From Acanthococcus lagerstroemiae (Eukaryota; Arthropoda; Insecta; Hemiptera; Eriococcidae), in NCBI GenBank assembly GCA_031841125.1, contig CM063113.1, positions 24,201,312 to 24,265,311 of the forward strand: a DNA stretch of 64,000 bases. The letters run 5' to 3'. Position 1 is the first letter of the stretch; each line of letters begins with the position of its first letter. Both the position numbers and the translations under genes were made by a program. Under the pieces are notes generated by a model. The model was not told where the DNA came from, did not search any database, and was given only the letters and a program-made list of their open reading frames with translations. Of this stretch, positions 1 to 11,703 are shown one piece after another.

Positions 1-880
1 GATGGGGGAAAAAAATGAAAAAGTGGTTATTAACTCCCAGGTTTGTTTCGTTTAGCCGGCAAACAAATGTTTTCTTGGTAATAATTAGGCCTGCTCCTAT
101 GCTATACATTTAACATGAATTTTTTTTTTTTTGTTTCAGGTAAGCAACTGAAATAAAATCGTATTTAACTCCGGATCACGAGCACGTGAGTAAATTACAC
201 GGTCTATTGATTTATCTTCTCTTTTACGATAATTCGATAGCGTGAATGCGAGGATAGAGAGTCTTTTACTTTCCCTTCGTAGTCTTGATCTACATTCGAT
301 TGTTCGTTTGGATTTTTGGAAAATTGGGCTGGGAAAAACTTGCTGTCGGTGCGTGGCTGAGGCGGATCCGAGAGTAGAAGCAATTCAAAGTGTGTAAGAA
401 CAGTACTGAATCGTTTGATATCTCCCCTTCCCTGATTATTTGGATAATTTTTGCGCCCTCGTAATGCTAACTAAGAAAATAGGAACGTAAGAAATACTCG
501 AGTGCTCTGAATCTCAAAAACATCCAGTCCCTAAAAAGAGGTCGATTAAGAATGACTGCGGCGTATACTAGGGACATCCAGAGTCACTTCATGTACAGTT
601 GAAACCTTGAAGTTAAAACTCCCTACAACTAATCTGATAGCTTTGGAGCCGTACAGAAAATGTGAGCATTTTGCTCAGTGTCCTGTTACGGTCTCCCAAG
701 TTTTCTATGGTATGCGAAAATTCGACTCCCCTAAACCCCGTCCGAGTATTCTCTCGGAGCTGTCATCGACCTCCCTTCTCCCGGAGAACCAGCAGTCGAA
801 GTGGCGATCAAATAGTGTTACCTGAATAATGTGTTGATCGCTGGAAAACGAAATTCTGATATTTTCAGATGTCACAGTAT
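1..880. other. Unassigned A+T-rich DNA
   Basis: I see no gene, repeat family or RNA here. There is a run of T at about 121-134. The only open frame of note (607-825, 72 codons) resembles nothing I know. Confidence 0.6.
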
Positions 881-1400
881 GACTTTGAACTTGCTTGAGG
901 TTCTTTCAAAATTTATTCAAATTTTTTGAAACCTGGTAAATACGAGTACTTTTCTGAAGATTGTATCTTGACTCTGCAAGGCTGTGCCAAACTTGTGTAC
1001 TATTCGCTACGGCTGTTAGGCACTCGTTTAAGATTCTGCATTATTTCCAAACTTGCTCGAGACTTTTTCTAGACTTTATTAGTGTTTTTTAAGACTTGAT
1101 AAGGTTTTTCAAGGCGCTTTGAGACAAATAAGACTAATCAAGTCTTGTTTAGACTCTTGAAAACATTTTAATTCTATGCACGATTATTCCAAACTTGTGT
1201 GAGACTTGCTGAAGTATTTCAAGACGCGTTCATGACTTGCAGACTGTTCATATTTGTTTAAGCCAGGGTAAGACTCTTCAGACTTGCAAGAAACTTCAAC
1301 ACTTATTTAAAATTCCTTGGACTGCATCAAGATTCTTGCTTGCTTGTCCGAGACTCCTTGAGAGTGATCCTCACTGTCAACTGTAAGACTTTCCCTCACC
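880..1400. repeat. Degenerate AAGACTTG-type low-complexity repeat
   Basis: The words AGACTTG, CAAGACT and TTAAGACT recur every 15-40 bases across the block on both strands, interleaved with runs such as TTTCAAGAC. No fixed period could be read. Similar AAGACT-rich text recurs at 8590-8780 and 9465-9680, so it is probably a decayed dispersed repeat. Confidence 0.5.
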
Positions 1401-2109
1401 TGTCAATTATTTTTGAAGCATTTTAATTGAAATTTTCATCGAGTGCGCCCATTGGTCTCCTCATGTATCCGTTCCTGGCGCGAGGAAATATATTTCTTGG
1501 CCCCGATTGTGTGTCCTGCTTTTTATTTCACAAGCCTCGTGCTATGCAGCGCGCTGAACATTTCAGGATTATATCGTGTGTTCGGATTGAATGTATTTCT
1601 GGAATGGCCGTCGAACAGACTTAAAGTGTCTCGTTATTCTTTGGCATTCATACACGGGTGCGAGCTACCGACTGATTTTCGAACTTATGAAAGACAGCCG
1701 GAACAACGCATTGCTGTCGAAAAAATGTATCGCTCACCTACGCACTCTTACTTGGATCAGCGGATTTACCTTGTAAACAAATGCGTATACGCCCCTCTCG
1801 ACAGTGTAGGATTTGAGCAGACAAGAATAGAATCCGAAGTATCGAAAAGCGATGGTTTCCTGTCGCTAGTCAAAGGATATATTGTTGTGCTGGCATTGGT
1901 TGAACGGTTGAACTCTCACCGCGACTTGACCGTCCGATTTCGTCGGTTCAAATTCGATCAATCAGTCGGTCAATTAGCCTTTATTATATTATCATCTATT
2001 TTACATTATATTTACTTAACTAATTGGCCCTTTATATTGGGCATAGGTCTCTCAATTTAGCCCATTCAAATCGGTCATCTATGCCACCCTATGATACAAT
2101 TTGTTTTTC
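1401..2109. other. Unassigned; contains an unrecognised 205-codon open frame
   Basis: The plus-strand frame 1443-2060 is the longest in the window but has no motif I recognise and no obvious splice or promoter context. One frame of this length in 64 kb of repeat-rich DNA is compatible with chance, so it is not called as a gene. Confidence 0.4.
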
Positions 2110-2597
2110 AACATTTTTTCAATTTCCTCCCTTCAGCTTGCTGTCTATCTTCTCTTTTTCCTCTTTTCCTATGTTATCCGATTCGTTACTTTAGCATCCA
2201 GTTCTCGCCACGTGTCCAGCTCAATCCCACTTAACCCTTTTCACTGTTTTCTAGAAGTCCAAATTTTCCCTGAGCGTGCTTTTCATTACCGTTAATTTTA
2301 TTTTATATTCAGTATCGATCTTTTTATCGTATTTTGGGTTATCTCTGCCCTCTTACCCATCATTTCTGTGAGCGTCCATTTTTGGTGACTGTATGGTAAT
2401 TTCGGGAGTACGCAGCCATTAAGGATTGCTCTCTTTGCTCTGTTACTGTGTTTTTCTTTGAGTATGTGTACCCCAAAGACCAATACTTTCCCCACTCCAA
2501 TGGTATTATTAGTTTTACTTCCTTTTCTGTTTTATTTTCCATGGATATCATTTGCCCCCCCAAGTATATTATTTCCTCTATTCTCTCTGTCTTCTAG
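2110..2597 (-). pseudogene. RTE-like LINE reverse transcriptase, C-terminal part (broken)
   Basis: Read on the minus strand in shifting frames, the text follows the post-catalytic part of the endonuclease-reverse transcriptase type of insect LINE. It shows an IIYLGG motif, then ENKTEKEVKLII, a CVLPKLPYSHQKWTLTE segment (the usual CVLPTLxYGxQTWxLT block) and KRSILNIK. Several stops and frameshifts make it a pseudogene. It abuts the SINE at 2598, and the same protein resumes on the other side at 2804. It may belong to the same LINE class as the copy at 20-24 kb, but the two do not overlap enough to prove it. Confidence 0.7.
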
Positions 2598-2803
2598 GGG
2601 TCTGGTTGGCCGAGTGGATAGCACGCTGGTCTCGGAAGCCGGAGGTTCCGGGTTCGACCCCTTATAGCAACTCGCTACATTTCGACTAGGCCGGTTTTTC
2701 GGCAAGAAAAGAAGGGGGCTAAGACAGCCCTAACTGTCTCCCCGACGTCTCTGAGGCAATGCTCGAAAGGGCAGATTCCAGGGCTCGGGTTGAAAGCAAA
2801 GAG
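2598..2803 (+). mobile_element. tRNA-derived SINE (family A), full-length copy
   Basis: The head carries pol III boxes: box A-like TGGCCGAGTGG at about 2608 and box B-like GGTTCGACCCC at about 2651. A body follows with AGCAACTCGCTACATTTCGA and a 3' end GGCTCGGGTTGAAAGCAAA. The copy lies inside the LINE reverse transcriptase. Flanks 2582-2595 and 2804-2817 match at 12 of 14 positions (TCTCTCTGTCTTCT versus TCTCTCTATCTCCT), a plausible target-site duplication. Five more near-complete copies and one truncated copy lie in the window. Confidence 0.88.
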
Positions 2804-2945
2804 TCTCTCTATCTCCTTCTCTTCCATAGTTATACTCTGCGATACTTCCTTTTTGCCCATTAATATCTTTGTTTTATTTTCGGTTAAATCACATGACATT
2901 ATCACCGTGGACTCTACAGTCTACATCTGTCCTAAACTGAGTATT
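2804..2945 (-). pseudogene. RTE-like LINE reverse transcriptase, segment upstream of the SINE
   Basis: The minus strand reads LTENKTKILMG then MEEKEIER. This is the region just after the catalytic YADD box in endonuclease-RT LINEs, where LxxNxxKTKxM precedes the IYLGG motif. The IYLGG motif is found across the SINE at about 2560, so the two segments were one reading frame before insertion. The catalytic box itself is not visible upstream. Confidence 0.62.
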
Positions 2946-5408
2946 CTTTTTCCATGCCGAGTGATGGCGGGAACCTGCCGTCGACGCGGTGTGGAACTGC
3001 GTGCCCTCAACGAGATACCGCAGTATTCTCTCTGAATCCTCGTGTCGACTAATTAACTTGGCAGAAAAAGGTCACGAGAACCTCCTCTGATCTGTATACG
3101 CTAACACAATTTTAGAGTGCTCGATCTCTTGACTGACGTCTTCGAAAGATGAATAATAACGCGTAGGCAGGACACTAAATTGGCCCTTATTCCTATAATT
3201 CACGAGGTTGACCGAGCGTCGAAACAATTGCATTTGGAATACTTAACGCGGGGATACTCGGATACTCTTCACCTCTTCAATCGATTGAAGAAGCTGTTCA
3301 CCTGCTGCCAAGGACTGCCCGGGCTCTTAGACAACAGAGAGATATGGACTTGGCGAGGTGTAAGATTGGGGCCAGACCGTCTTCGATTGGCATCTTGTAA
3401 AGAGCAATCGCAAATACAACTACTTTTTTCTTCGTTTATTTATTCGATGTATAGTTCTTGAACCTCGGATAAAGAAACGGCTAATCGATGGGTATAATAC
3501 TGAGACTCGACGATGGTTTTATTCTGGTTGCGATTTTTATGGGTCGTTAGCTGTCACTTCAGACAATAACCGTGGTCGATTAAGTGGACATTAATTCGTT
3601 CTGAACGACTTTAATGTTGTTTGAGGATGATGGTTGGACGAGTTGGAAATGTGGGAGTTGAAAGAGAAATTATCGCATTTGCTTGACTTGGAGGATTCGA
3701 AGTGATGTAACTTTTTTATTCTTTTTTATGCCTTGGAAATATCCGCGCCCTACTTCGTTTTAGTGTCGAAGTTAACGATGTTTAACATCTGACCGATGGT
3801 GAGACATTGACTCTAAAAGTACTGAGTGAAAAGGTTACCTATTTGCTTAGGAGGAAATGAAACAATTGGTAATCTACTCCTTACAAAAAGTGGAGTCGAG
3901 AAACTTTTTTGTACCATATTTCTGAGCGGAATTGTTTTTTCTGGCTCTCGAATAACGCATCTGACTTCCATGTAGGTATTACGAGATGTCAAGATTTGTG
4001 TGAGAAAAGTTGGTCACTGGAAGTTGAAATTAGGTGTGCGCCAATGTTGTGAAAAGATTCTAAGTCGTTTGCTCTTATACTTCTGATACTGTTGATGGAA
4101 ATGATCTTAATCAAAAAGATCAAAATTTTCACAATCATACTCTCTCGCATCCTATGAGATCATTTGGATGATCACTTCTCTTGGTGGTGAACGGAGATAT
4201 CACTGTTTTTACTTCAAATGATCTTGAACATAACTGGCGTATTATATGTGCTATATTTTGGCCAAGAAAAGTGAAACAAAAGTAAATCTACAGCAAAAAC
4301 GAACTCTATTCTGATTTATTTGTTGAGATAACTACGTAAATAATGCTTTGGAAGTAGTTATGTATGATATTTGATAGAGCAAGATGGGTATCAAAATGAA
4401 GATGATACGCACATCAGTCTTCTAATTGTTTGCAATTATCCTTCAACATGGAATATTTGGCGTTGTGCGATGGATTGTGAATTGAAGAGCGGTAGTTCGA
4501 AGGAGTTGGACTTCTGAACTTGTTGAGGAGGATATATTCAGTACCTACGGAGCTTAGTTCGACTTGAATATGTACGGAGGTGAGTCTGAGCTCCGAGAAC
4601 TTCCAAAGCATACTGTTAATTGCTGGAATAGTTGGGAACATCTGCGTACTTGTATCTGGTGATACCTACTATTGTATGTAGTGCTATGTTGGTGCCGACT
4701 GCTACACTGCCAGATTAATTTCAACGTTTACTATCAATTCATGAAGTTGCTGCTTGTTTCGGAATCTCTGATATCGTGTGCGAAATCGCAACCTTCAAAA
4801 CTTCGTTGTGGATGTGCAAACACAAGTAGTACCTTTCAGTTGATTTTCACATGATTCAGTGTACTTATTGATCATGCTTTGTAACTATCTTATTTTTTAT
4901 GTTTGTATACCTGTCATGCGGACGATAATTTTGTAGAAGTGCAACCAGTATAATTACTTCATTTTTGCCTTATCTTCTTTTACTGTAATCATTTAATCGC
5001 TTCCTAATAAAAACATTTGTGTACCATTCTGTTGATAAGAGTGAGGTTTTAATATCACACTTGAGAGTTGCTACTTTCTCCTCATACTGCATCAGTAATC
5101 CGATTGTTTGTCCTTATCCGAGATAAGTCGAATGCGAATGGCATTAGCACTGGTGTTTGTTTACTGTGAGATTTGTTATTGTCTTCCAACGCTTGCTGCT
5201 TGAATTCACTTCAATAGTGTGTCATGAAAATCCTTACAGCACGACCAGTCAGTGTTTTGACGCCGACGGAGGCGCGCTCTATGAATTATACCTTCTGGAA
5301 AGAAGAATGTAGTCCAGAAATGAGGGTTGAATTCTCATCAATCGGATTCAGTTTACGTTCCAAGCCGTGGCGAATGCAAAATCAATGGAAGTTGATAGTC
5401 TGCTGTCT
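2946..5408. other. Unassigned; no gene recognised
   Basis: Only short open frames (up to 93 codons, 3180-3461) are present and none resembles a known family. No inverted-repeat element or tandem array stands out. Confidence 0.55.
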
Positions 5409-5515
5409 CTTGGATGCTGATGTACCAAGCATATCATCGAGATCTTTTTTATACCGTGCCTCTTGGATACTCACATACCAAGCGCATCTTCGGGATCATT
5501 CTTATGCCGTGCCAG
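5409..5515 (+). repeat. Two-copy tandem duplication, period 53 bp
   Basis: A unit beginning CTTGGAT at 5409 recurs at 5462. Both copies share TACCAAGC, ATC and a final CCGTGCC. Identity is roughly 70% by eye. Confidence 0.65.
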
Positions 5516-8144
5516 TGTACTAAGCAGTTGGAAGAAGTGAAAAATATACAGCCAGTCGAGCTCCTCTATTGCTCTGGAAGGATATACATTTGCGATTTTA
5601 CTACGCTGGAATGTCTGGATGGGGCAGGAATGGGAGAATGTGTCAAGGAATGACAAGCATAGTGGATGTTCAAAGTCGGACTACTTGAAAATGTGACGTA
5701 TATCCTTGTCTGTGAAATAAATTGGAAGTAATGTTCAGTAATGGAATTTGGGTGATGAGAACGAGAGGATCATTGGGAGCTACATATAACGGAGGGCTGA
5801 ATGCAAGAAGTGTTTAACTAGATTTTTTTGCAGTGACGAACTATGTTGACCAACATCTAGCATGATCTTATTTAGTATACCACTTCTGAGTCCTGCTGGG
5901 TAACATGAAGAATTATTGAAGAATTATGCCTATAAGGAGTCGAAATTTCCTATTGAAATGCTGTCGCTTGTCAGGTGTAATCCAGAAGAAATTGAGGCGG
6001 GCTTCCTTCCCCAGATTTGCAGTCCTGGTCTGGTCGATTACAATGGGAACGTCCTCACGCCGTTCAGTGTACCCAGTTCGAGGGCCGTACCTTTTTCACC
6101 GCGTCCCGTGACTGAACAACATACGTTGCAGAATTTTCAATTTCCCGGACTCTAAACTACTCGAATGGTTCCACGGGAACGGTGGTCAAGCAATTCGTCA
6201 AACTATAGGTAGGTATTCGTATCATTGAGTGCTTACGCAGTTCCATTAAAAGGCACTCAAGTCTGTATGTAGTTGAAAAATTGATGGTAACTGCTATTCG
6301 CACGAACATCAGACCTCAATTCGGCGTACTGTATTGTGTCGATATAGATCTCTCGTATCTACACGGCTACATAATGAAGTCCAGTATAGCACATTCATCT
6401 TGTAACTTTTTCGTCTGTTCTCGGTTGTAATTACCGGGGCCGAGATGATGAAGACTTCGCGATAGCCACGAGCGAATGATTTTTTTCACAACGTTCATTT
6501 GCGCGCAGACACGATGATTCGCTTCATTTTGGAAAAAATCATTATCGCAGCCTGCCGGCGTGGTCCGGCACGGCGTCCGTTAATTAATTTAAAGTTAGGC
6601 AACATTACTCGAGCAAGGAAGGAGAGAAAAAATGGTATCTCTCGCATGCGGCGAAATGATACGCCAATTACCGGAGCATAAAAATTAATTTGCCGCTTAG
6701 GAGAGTGCTGTGGACGAAAAAACCAACACAACACCTACAAGAACTGCGGCGGCGATGGCGGCCTCGTCGAACCAAAAAGTCATCTTCCTGTCATTTATAT
6801 AGAGTAGTAGCTGATGGTATTTCCATTCGTCACGTTCACACTCGAACGTACATACTCGGAGAAAAAATTAGAAGAGATTTTTTTGGCCGCATTTTTGCGG
6901 AATCCATTTTTTGTGGTTCGTTCCAAGATGCATGCACAGAAGGTCGAGAGACGAAAGAGGGAAAAATGTTGCAGCGAACGTCACATGGAGATGGTTGAAT
7001 GCGTTTTAAGAGTATAGATCGATATAACAGTTCGTGTTGAGATTTGATCAGGTATTGGTTTTGTAACCATCAGTCGCTAAGAGATACTAGAAGAGGATGT
7101 GTAGAGGGAATCTTATTCCCAAATCGGGGGAGCTATGTGTAAATTCCAGTTATTAGTTGGCTGAACTGAGTGAGGTATGGCGGAACTGTCTTTCCATGTC
7201 AACTTTCAACCGCTACATCTCACATTTGTTAGCGCCGGAGCTGACTGTTATATTATGTTTCCCGGTGAGGTGATTTGAGAGTGATGCTTGCTGTTGTTTT
7301 TAATTGAAGTATCGAGGAAAGCACCTCTTTGTAGGATAATCACATTTAGAGTTAGCCTAATCTGGGGATGTGGCCTCACCCGAGAATTGTTCGCTTGAAA
7401 TCGATGAGTTGGACGGTGGTTGATGAGTGAAGCTTGGGAAAATTGTTTGTGGCTGTGGTTTGTTAAATAAAAATGATTACAATGGTATTGTCCGGAAACA
7501 AAAGTTAATCTAAACCTTGAGAGGAGTATGTGTGGTAACTTTTCATTTCATATTCGACATTGTGGTTCTTGGTAAGTGGACGTCCGAATACCGTAGTTCA
7601 CCAACCGCCATAGACCACCGAACACTTCTAGCAACGTATTAATCCGGCCGTGCTCCTCCCCCCTCCAGTCGAGTGTCTTGCCGCGCCATCATGTCACCGT
7701 TAGTTATTGGGACTTCGGCTGGAGAACACCTTGAGGTTCATTCAAAGTAGAGTTCAAACTTGGAGAAAACTATGTTGTAGTTTGGCTTGACTTTTTAAAA
7801 GAAATGCAGAATAATGTAACTGGAGGTTTTTGCTGGGCATTTTTGACCAACGAGCAAGGGCAGTGGATACCAGAACTTTGAAAATTGTAAAATGCCATTA
7901 TTTGTCGATTGACTAACCGGAAAAACGAGACAGCCATCATTATTTTTTTGAACATTGGGAGCGGTAAAAAATGTCTTTTGCCCAGTATGAGAGGACATCT
8001 AAAGATGGCCTTGCATTCGGGAGGTTGTGATTGGAGAGGACCGTAGTCTTAAGGCGGTCCCAATTATTTTCATTTTTCCTTGCAGAGTTACACATCGCCT
8101 CCTCCCTCTCCTACTGGACCAACGTGAAAGAGAAATAAAGTTTA
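5516..8144. other. Unassigned; no gene recognised
   Basis: No supported gene. The part around 6430-6700 is richer in CpG and holds a small GC hairpin (TGCCGG...CCGGCA near 6552). The remainder is ordinary A+T-rich text. Confidence 0.55.
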
Positions 8145-8394
8145 CACTGAGAAGAATTGTTCGGTAAAAATTAGTAGAATTCTGGCAAATCTCTGGCGTA
8201 CAGCGCTTTCCTTAACTGACCATACTGATATTTTTTACTAGGTTCTCGTTACAGTGACTGTAATTTTACTACATGTTACCAGAATTTTTGTAAAAATGGC
8301 AGGCAATTTTAGTTGAAGAGTGCATGAAATCAGCGAATATTAGAGATGTATCATAATTCTAGTAATTTCTACCATAAAATTTTTTTCTGCGTGG
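8145..8394. mobile_element. Probable MITE with ~42-bp imperfect inverted ends
   Basis: The left end CACTGAGAAGAATTG is followed by a segment with GGTAAAAATTAGTAGAATT. The right end, reverse-complemented, reads CACGCAGAAAAAAATT then GGTAGAAATTACTAGAATT. About three quarters of the ~42 terminal bases pair. No clear target-site duplication was found, so the boundaries are approximate and the superfamily is unassigned. Confidence 0.5.
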
Positions 8395-8589
8395 GATGCA
8401 AGGACACAGAGACAAATGAACAACCTAAGAAGACCGATAAGATGGTATTCAGAATATTGAGAATTATCAAGGCCATGCTGTAAGACTAGTTGGTACTGGG
8501 ATGCAGTTCTTTTGAGGTGTATTGAAACTCACTGGGATTCATTTTAGATGCTTCAAAATATTTGGATTGAAGTAGGTTTCACAAGACTC

Positions 8590-8780
8590 CGCATGAACTC
8601 ATAAATACTAACTACGACAGTTGGAACTGTGTTTAAGCTTTTTAAGACTGGTTAAAACCTTTTAAAACTTATTAAAACCGATTATACGTTTGAAGACTGT
8701 TGAAACTCACTGAAACTCGGTAAGACGCTGTTCATACTCGCAAAGATTGTGTACTAACTGTTACAAGACTTTGCCAAAAT
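8590..8780. repeat. Degenerate TTAAGACTGGTTAAAAC repeat
   Basis: Closely spaced variants of TTAAGACTGGTTAAAAC, TTAAAACTTATTAAAAC and TTGAAGACTGTTGAAAC occur here. The text is similar in kind to 880-1400 and 9465-9680. Confidence 0.5.
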
Positions 8781-9181
8781 ACTTTCAGCTTATCACTCTC
8801 GAAGTGGAACAGTTTCTTCGAATTTATTCGCAAATGCCTCGCTTGGAAAGTAAGAGGGGTACTTCTCTCCACAAATAGTAGGTAGATATTAAGACTCTAC
8901 AAGAGTGAATAACACTTCGTAACGACTCTTTAGGATAAGGTTGTGAATACAGTTCAAGCCCGTTTCCGAACTAATTATGGAATTGAGTGCTTTGGATACT
9001 CAAAAGTTCGGATAATACGAACTCTTTTTAAAGCTCCAATATAGTGTTGTGAATTCATGGTGTAAGTAGGTGCAAAGAAAGTGAATTGTAGAAAATAGGT
9101 CCGTGTGTATTAAAAATATGTACTTCATTCAGTTCCCGGAATTTGTACAGAGAAGCATGAGAATAGCGCGTGCATATGTTT

Positions 9182-9372
9182 CAGGGGCGGCAACCTAGAT
9201 TTTTCCCATGTGTAAAAAAAAAAAAGTTATTTATTGGAAAACTTGATTGCTCATTTTAGCACCTTGTATAATAATATACTATTTTTTTGTTGTTGAAAAT
9301 CTCATGTGTAGCAAAATATTTTCATGTGTAGTAGCGTCTGCTACATACGTTACACAGAAGTTGCCGCCCCTA
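9182..9372. mobile_element. hAT-like MITE, 191 bp
   Basis: The terminal inverted repeats are CAGGGGCGGCAAC on the left and GTTGCCGCCCCTA on the right, so they pair over 12 of 13 bases. The flanks ATATGTTT (9174-9181) and ATATTTTT (9373-9380) match at 7 of 8 bases, fitting an 8-bp hAT target-site duplication. The interior is A+T-rich and non-coding, so the element is non-autonomous. Confidence 0.82.
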
Positions 9373-9464
9373 ATATTTTTGGCATCCATGTTCGGATAAT
9401 AGGGAATGGTTCTGAGGATTTTAGATAATATGGTAATTTCGATAAGCGGGGTTGTACTGCAGTG

Positions 9465-9680
9465 CTATTTACAACTCATTAGAACTTTGTTAGAACTTCA
9501 ACGAAACCGACCCAGATCCTTTAAGACTGTTGTAAGACTTCATAAGACACTTTTGTTGTCCCTCAAAATTTCTTAAAGCTCGTTAAGACTGGTTAAGATT
9601 CCGTGAAGGGTTATTATAGCCCTGATGAGACTCATAAAAATGGCAGTATTAGTATAATTGTTGACACTTACCAAGACCTT
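9465..9680. repeat. Degenerate AAGACT/TTAAGACTGG repeat
   Basis: Variants of TTAAGACTG, GTAAGACTT, ATAAGAC and GTTAAGACTGGTTAAGATT recur across the block. It is probably the same decayed repeat as at 880-1400 and 8590-8780. Confidence 0.45.
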
Positions 9681-9789
9681 ATAAATTACATTTGTGTGAG
9701 GATACGCTGTGTGCACCGAGTGCTCAGATTTTGTAGTCTGTTGCATGTTTCCTCAGGTTGCTGTGAATGATCAGTTCAGTAGCCTCAGT

Positions 9790-9890
9790 TTAGTGTCCAT
9801 GTTGAAGTGTGAGTGAACTTGGTAAATTCTGTATGTAAGGTGTGCCAATTCACAATTTCTTTCTTCTGTGGTCTAGAGCGCTTTCAGAAC
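9790..9890. repeat. Dispersed repeat shared with 59560-59643
   Basis: GGTGTGCCAATTCACAATTT occurs at about 9840 and again at about 59571 in the same orientation. The flanking words (AAGTTCACTCACA, CAACATG, AGCGCT) are found at the second site in the opposite orientation relative to it. This points to two rearranged copies of one element, class unknown. Confidence 0.5.
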
Positions 9891-11125
9891 TCTTCTGAAG
9901 ATGCGCAGAATCAGTAGCCTCACTTTTACCACCAAAATGAGAATTTTATTGAAATTCTTTTGACTTCACTGGGTGCCGGATACTCCAGGCCCAGTGCTTC
10001 ATTGCTGGGCATTGACATATGATATGAATCGAGGTTTCTTCCTCTTCTTCGCAGTGCCTACAGGAGCTGCTTTTCGTCGCTCCTATTTTAAACGACATGT
10101 GTTTTGTGGCTCCATGACCACTTAGAAGTCCGACAATGCAGCCCTAATGAGGCAATGCTCGAAGGGGCGGTTCCAGGACTCGGCTGAGAGCAAATGAAAA
10201 GAAATGAGCCTTGCCTGTTTCTTGTCGAGCCCTAATAGGAACTCGGCATACTTACCAGGGGCATCCCCGGGCATCCCCTATCAGTGTTTTGCTGACTTTC
10301 ACGCCACTGGCCGTCCGCCAATGCATTTCCGTCTGCTTCCAAGCTTTCATCTTGGATTTTATGACGCCGTATGCTACGGGAAGACACGGTCTGGGCGTTG
10401 CCAATTTTTTTTTATGGCCTCCTTCGCTAGCTTATCCGCGATTATGTTCCCTTTTATGCCTCAATGCCCCAGTATGCATCATATGGTGACACGGTTCTCC
10501 TAAGCAAAGGTGCATAATCTGTTAATGTAGTCCGCAACCTCCAAGGATGTAGTTTGGTGTGCCGATAGTGCCTTGATAGCCGTTTGACTGTTTAGATATA
10601 GATCTGCTTATTAACGAGGCCCTTCTGCTGGCTTCTATCAATGACCACCGTGATCGCCATTACCTCTGTTTGGAGGATCGTGACGCCCTCACCCAGTGCT
10701 GTTGAATAGTTGTCAGCGTCTTTTGCATTCTTGATTCCGATTCCTGGACCTTGGTCATTTCTTGAGGCATCTGTGGACCACACATGCTCCTCTTTTCCTA
10801 GAATGCTTGGCCACTTCTTTTTCCATGCCTCCCGTGTGGGTATCAATGCACGGTACGGCTTGTTAAAGAAGTGTCCTATCGAAATTCTGTCCCTCGGCAT
10901 CCTAAAACATTTGTCAAGGTTTGGTTAGCCAGGACAATAGGCCCCCATTATCGCAGCTGCTTCTACATTTAGCAATGTGAAGTGGTGGCAGGTTTTAGGA
11001 GTCTTTCAAGTGTTTTCGTCGGCACCGTTTTCATTGCTCCCGTTGTTATCATGCACGTGAGCCGTTGCAGGTGGTCCAGTCTCTCTCTGACTTTGGCCAA
11101 GTGGACCCGGTTACCAAGACTCAGT
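9890..11125 (-). pseudogene. RNase H-bearing LINE remnant (RT thumb, RNase H, C-terminal zinc knuckle)
   Basis: On the minus strand the order is that of an I/R1/Loa-group LINE ORF2 end. A thumb segment comes first (LDHLQRLTCMITTGAMKT near 11070-11010; family norm LQRLACLxITGAMRTTPT). RNase H follows, with VWSTDASRNDQGPGIGI near 10780 and a late GIKGNIIADKLAKEA near 10440. The end holds a CRHCEEEEETSIHIICQC cysteine-histidine motif near 10060. At least two stops and several frameshifts break the frame, and a SINE fragment sits between RNase H and the cysteine motif. The polymerase core is missing, so this is a dead 3' part. Confidence 0.83.
10141..10202 (+). mobile_element. SINE family A, 5'-truncated copy inside the LINE
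   Basis: The text matches the 3' third of the family A SINE (TGAGGCAATGCTCGA, then GCGG and CGGCTGAGAGCAAA), with the segment between CCCTAA and TGAGG deleted. Flanks AATGCAGCC and AATGAGCC could be a slightly altered target-site duplication. The head with boxes A and B is absent. Confidence 0.75.
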
Positions 11126-11489
11126 AAAGACGGAGCAAATCTGTGTTAGTAATGAGTTTTCATACTTTTTACATCGTACGAAAATGGTCTTTGCCTTTCA
11201 CAGAACTGAGAAACGCTTGGCTCTCAGCTCATTTTCTTCGAATGCGGTCGGGTGGAAGGAGGGTCAATTTTTCTCATAATTTAGCCCCCCCCCCACACAA
11301 CTTTGAAGGTAAGAAAAAAATACGTAAAGAAAAGAAGGAAAAAACAGAAGCTGGAGAAATTTTGGCTCTCAGATCTTAGCTTTCCTGACTATATTTCTTC
11401 CGGAGAAGGAGGGGTCGACGTTTTCAATAAGTTACTATAATGTACTATGTAAGAAAGATTATTATCACAGCTATTAATGATACTTTTCT
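11126..11489. other. Unassigned; poly-C tract
   Basis: No coding signal. A run of about 11 C lies near 11283-11294. Similar C or G runs recur at 27247, 40448, 43160, 44448 and 51760. Confidence 0.5.
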
Positions 11490-11701
11490 TCTCTCTCTCT
11501 CTCTCTTTCAACATGAGCTCTGGAATCCGCCCTTTAGTTGACCTCAGAGACATCGAGGAGGCTGTTAGGGCTGTCTTAGCCCTCTTCTCTGCTTGCCGAA
11601 AAACCAGCCCAGGTCGAAATGTAGCGAGTTGCTACGCGGGCTCGAATCCAGGACCTCTGGATGTCGAGACCAGCGCACTATCCACTCGGCAAACCAGACC
11701 C
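11490..11701 (-). mobile_element. SINE family A, full-length copy
   Basis: The reverse complement starts near 11701 with GGTCTGGTTTGCCGAGTGGA. Box B-like text GGATTCGAGCCC follows, then the common body (CAACTCGCTACATTTCGACC). The 3' end runs into a (GA)n tract, seen as (CT)n at 11490-11507 on the plus strand. A short stretch before the 3' domain is deleted relative to other copies. Confidence 0.85.
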
Positions 11702-11703
11702 TC

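Noticed and set aside
1443..2060. Longest open frame, 205 codons, plus strand
   Set aside because: No recognisable motif or gene context; one such frame is expected by chance in six frames of 64 kb.
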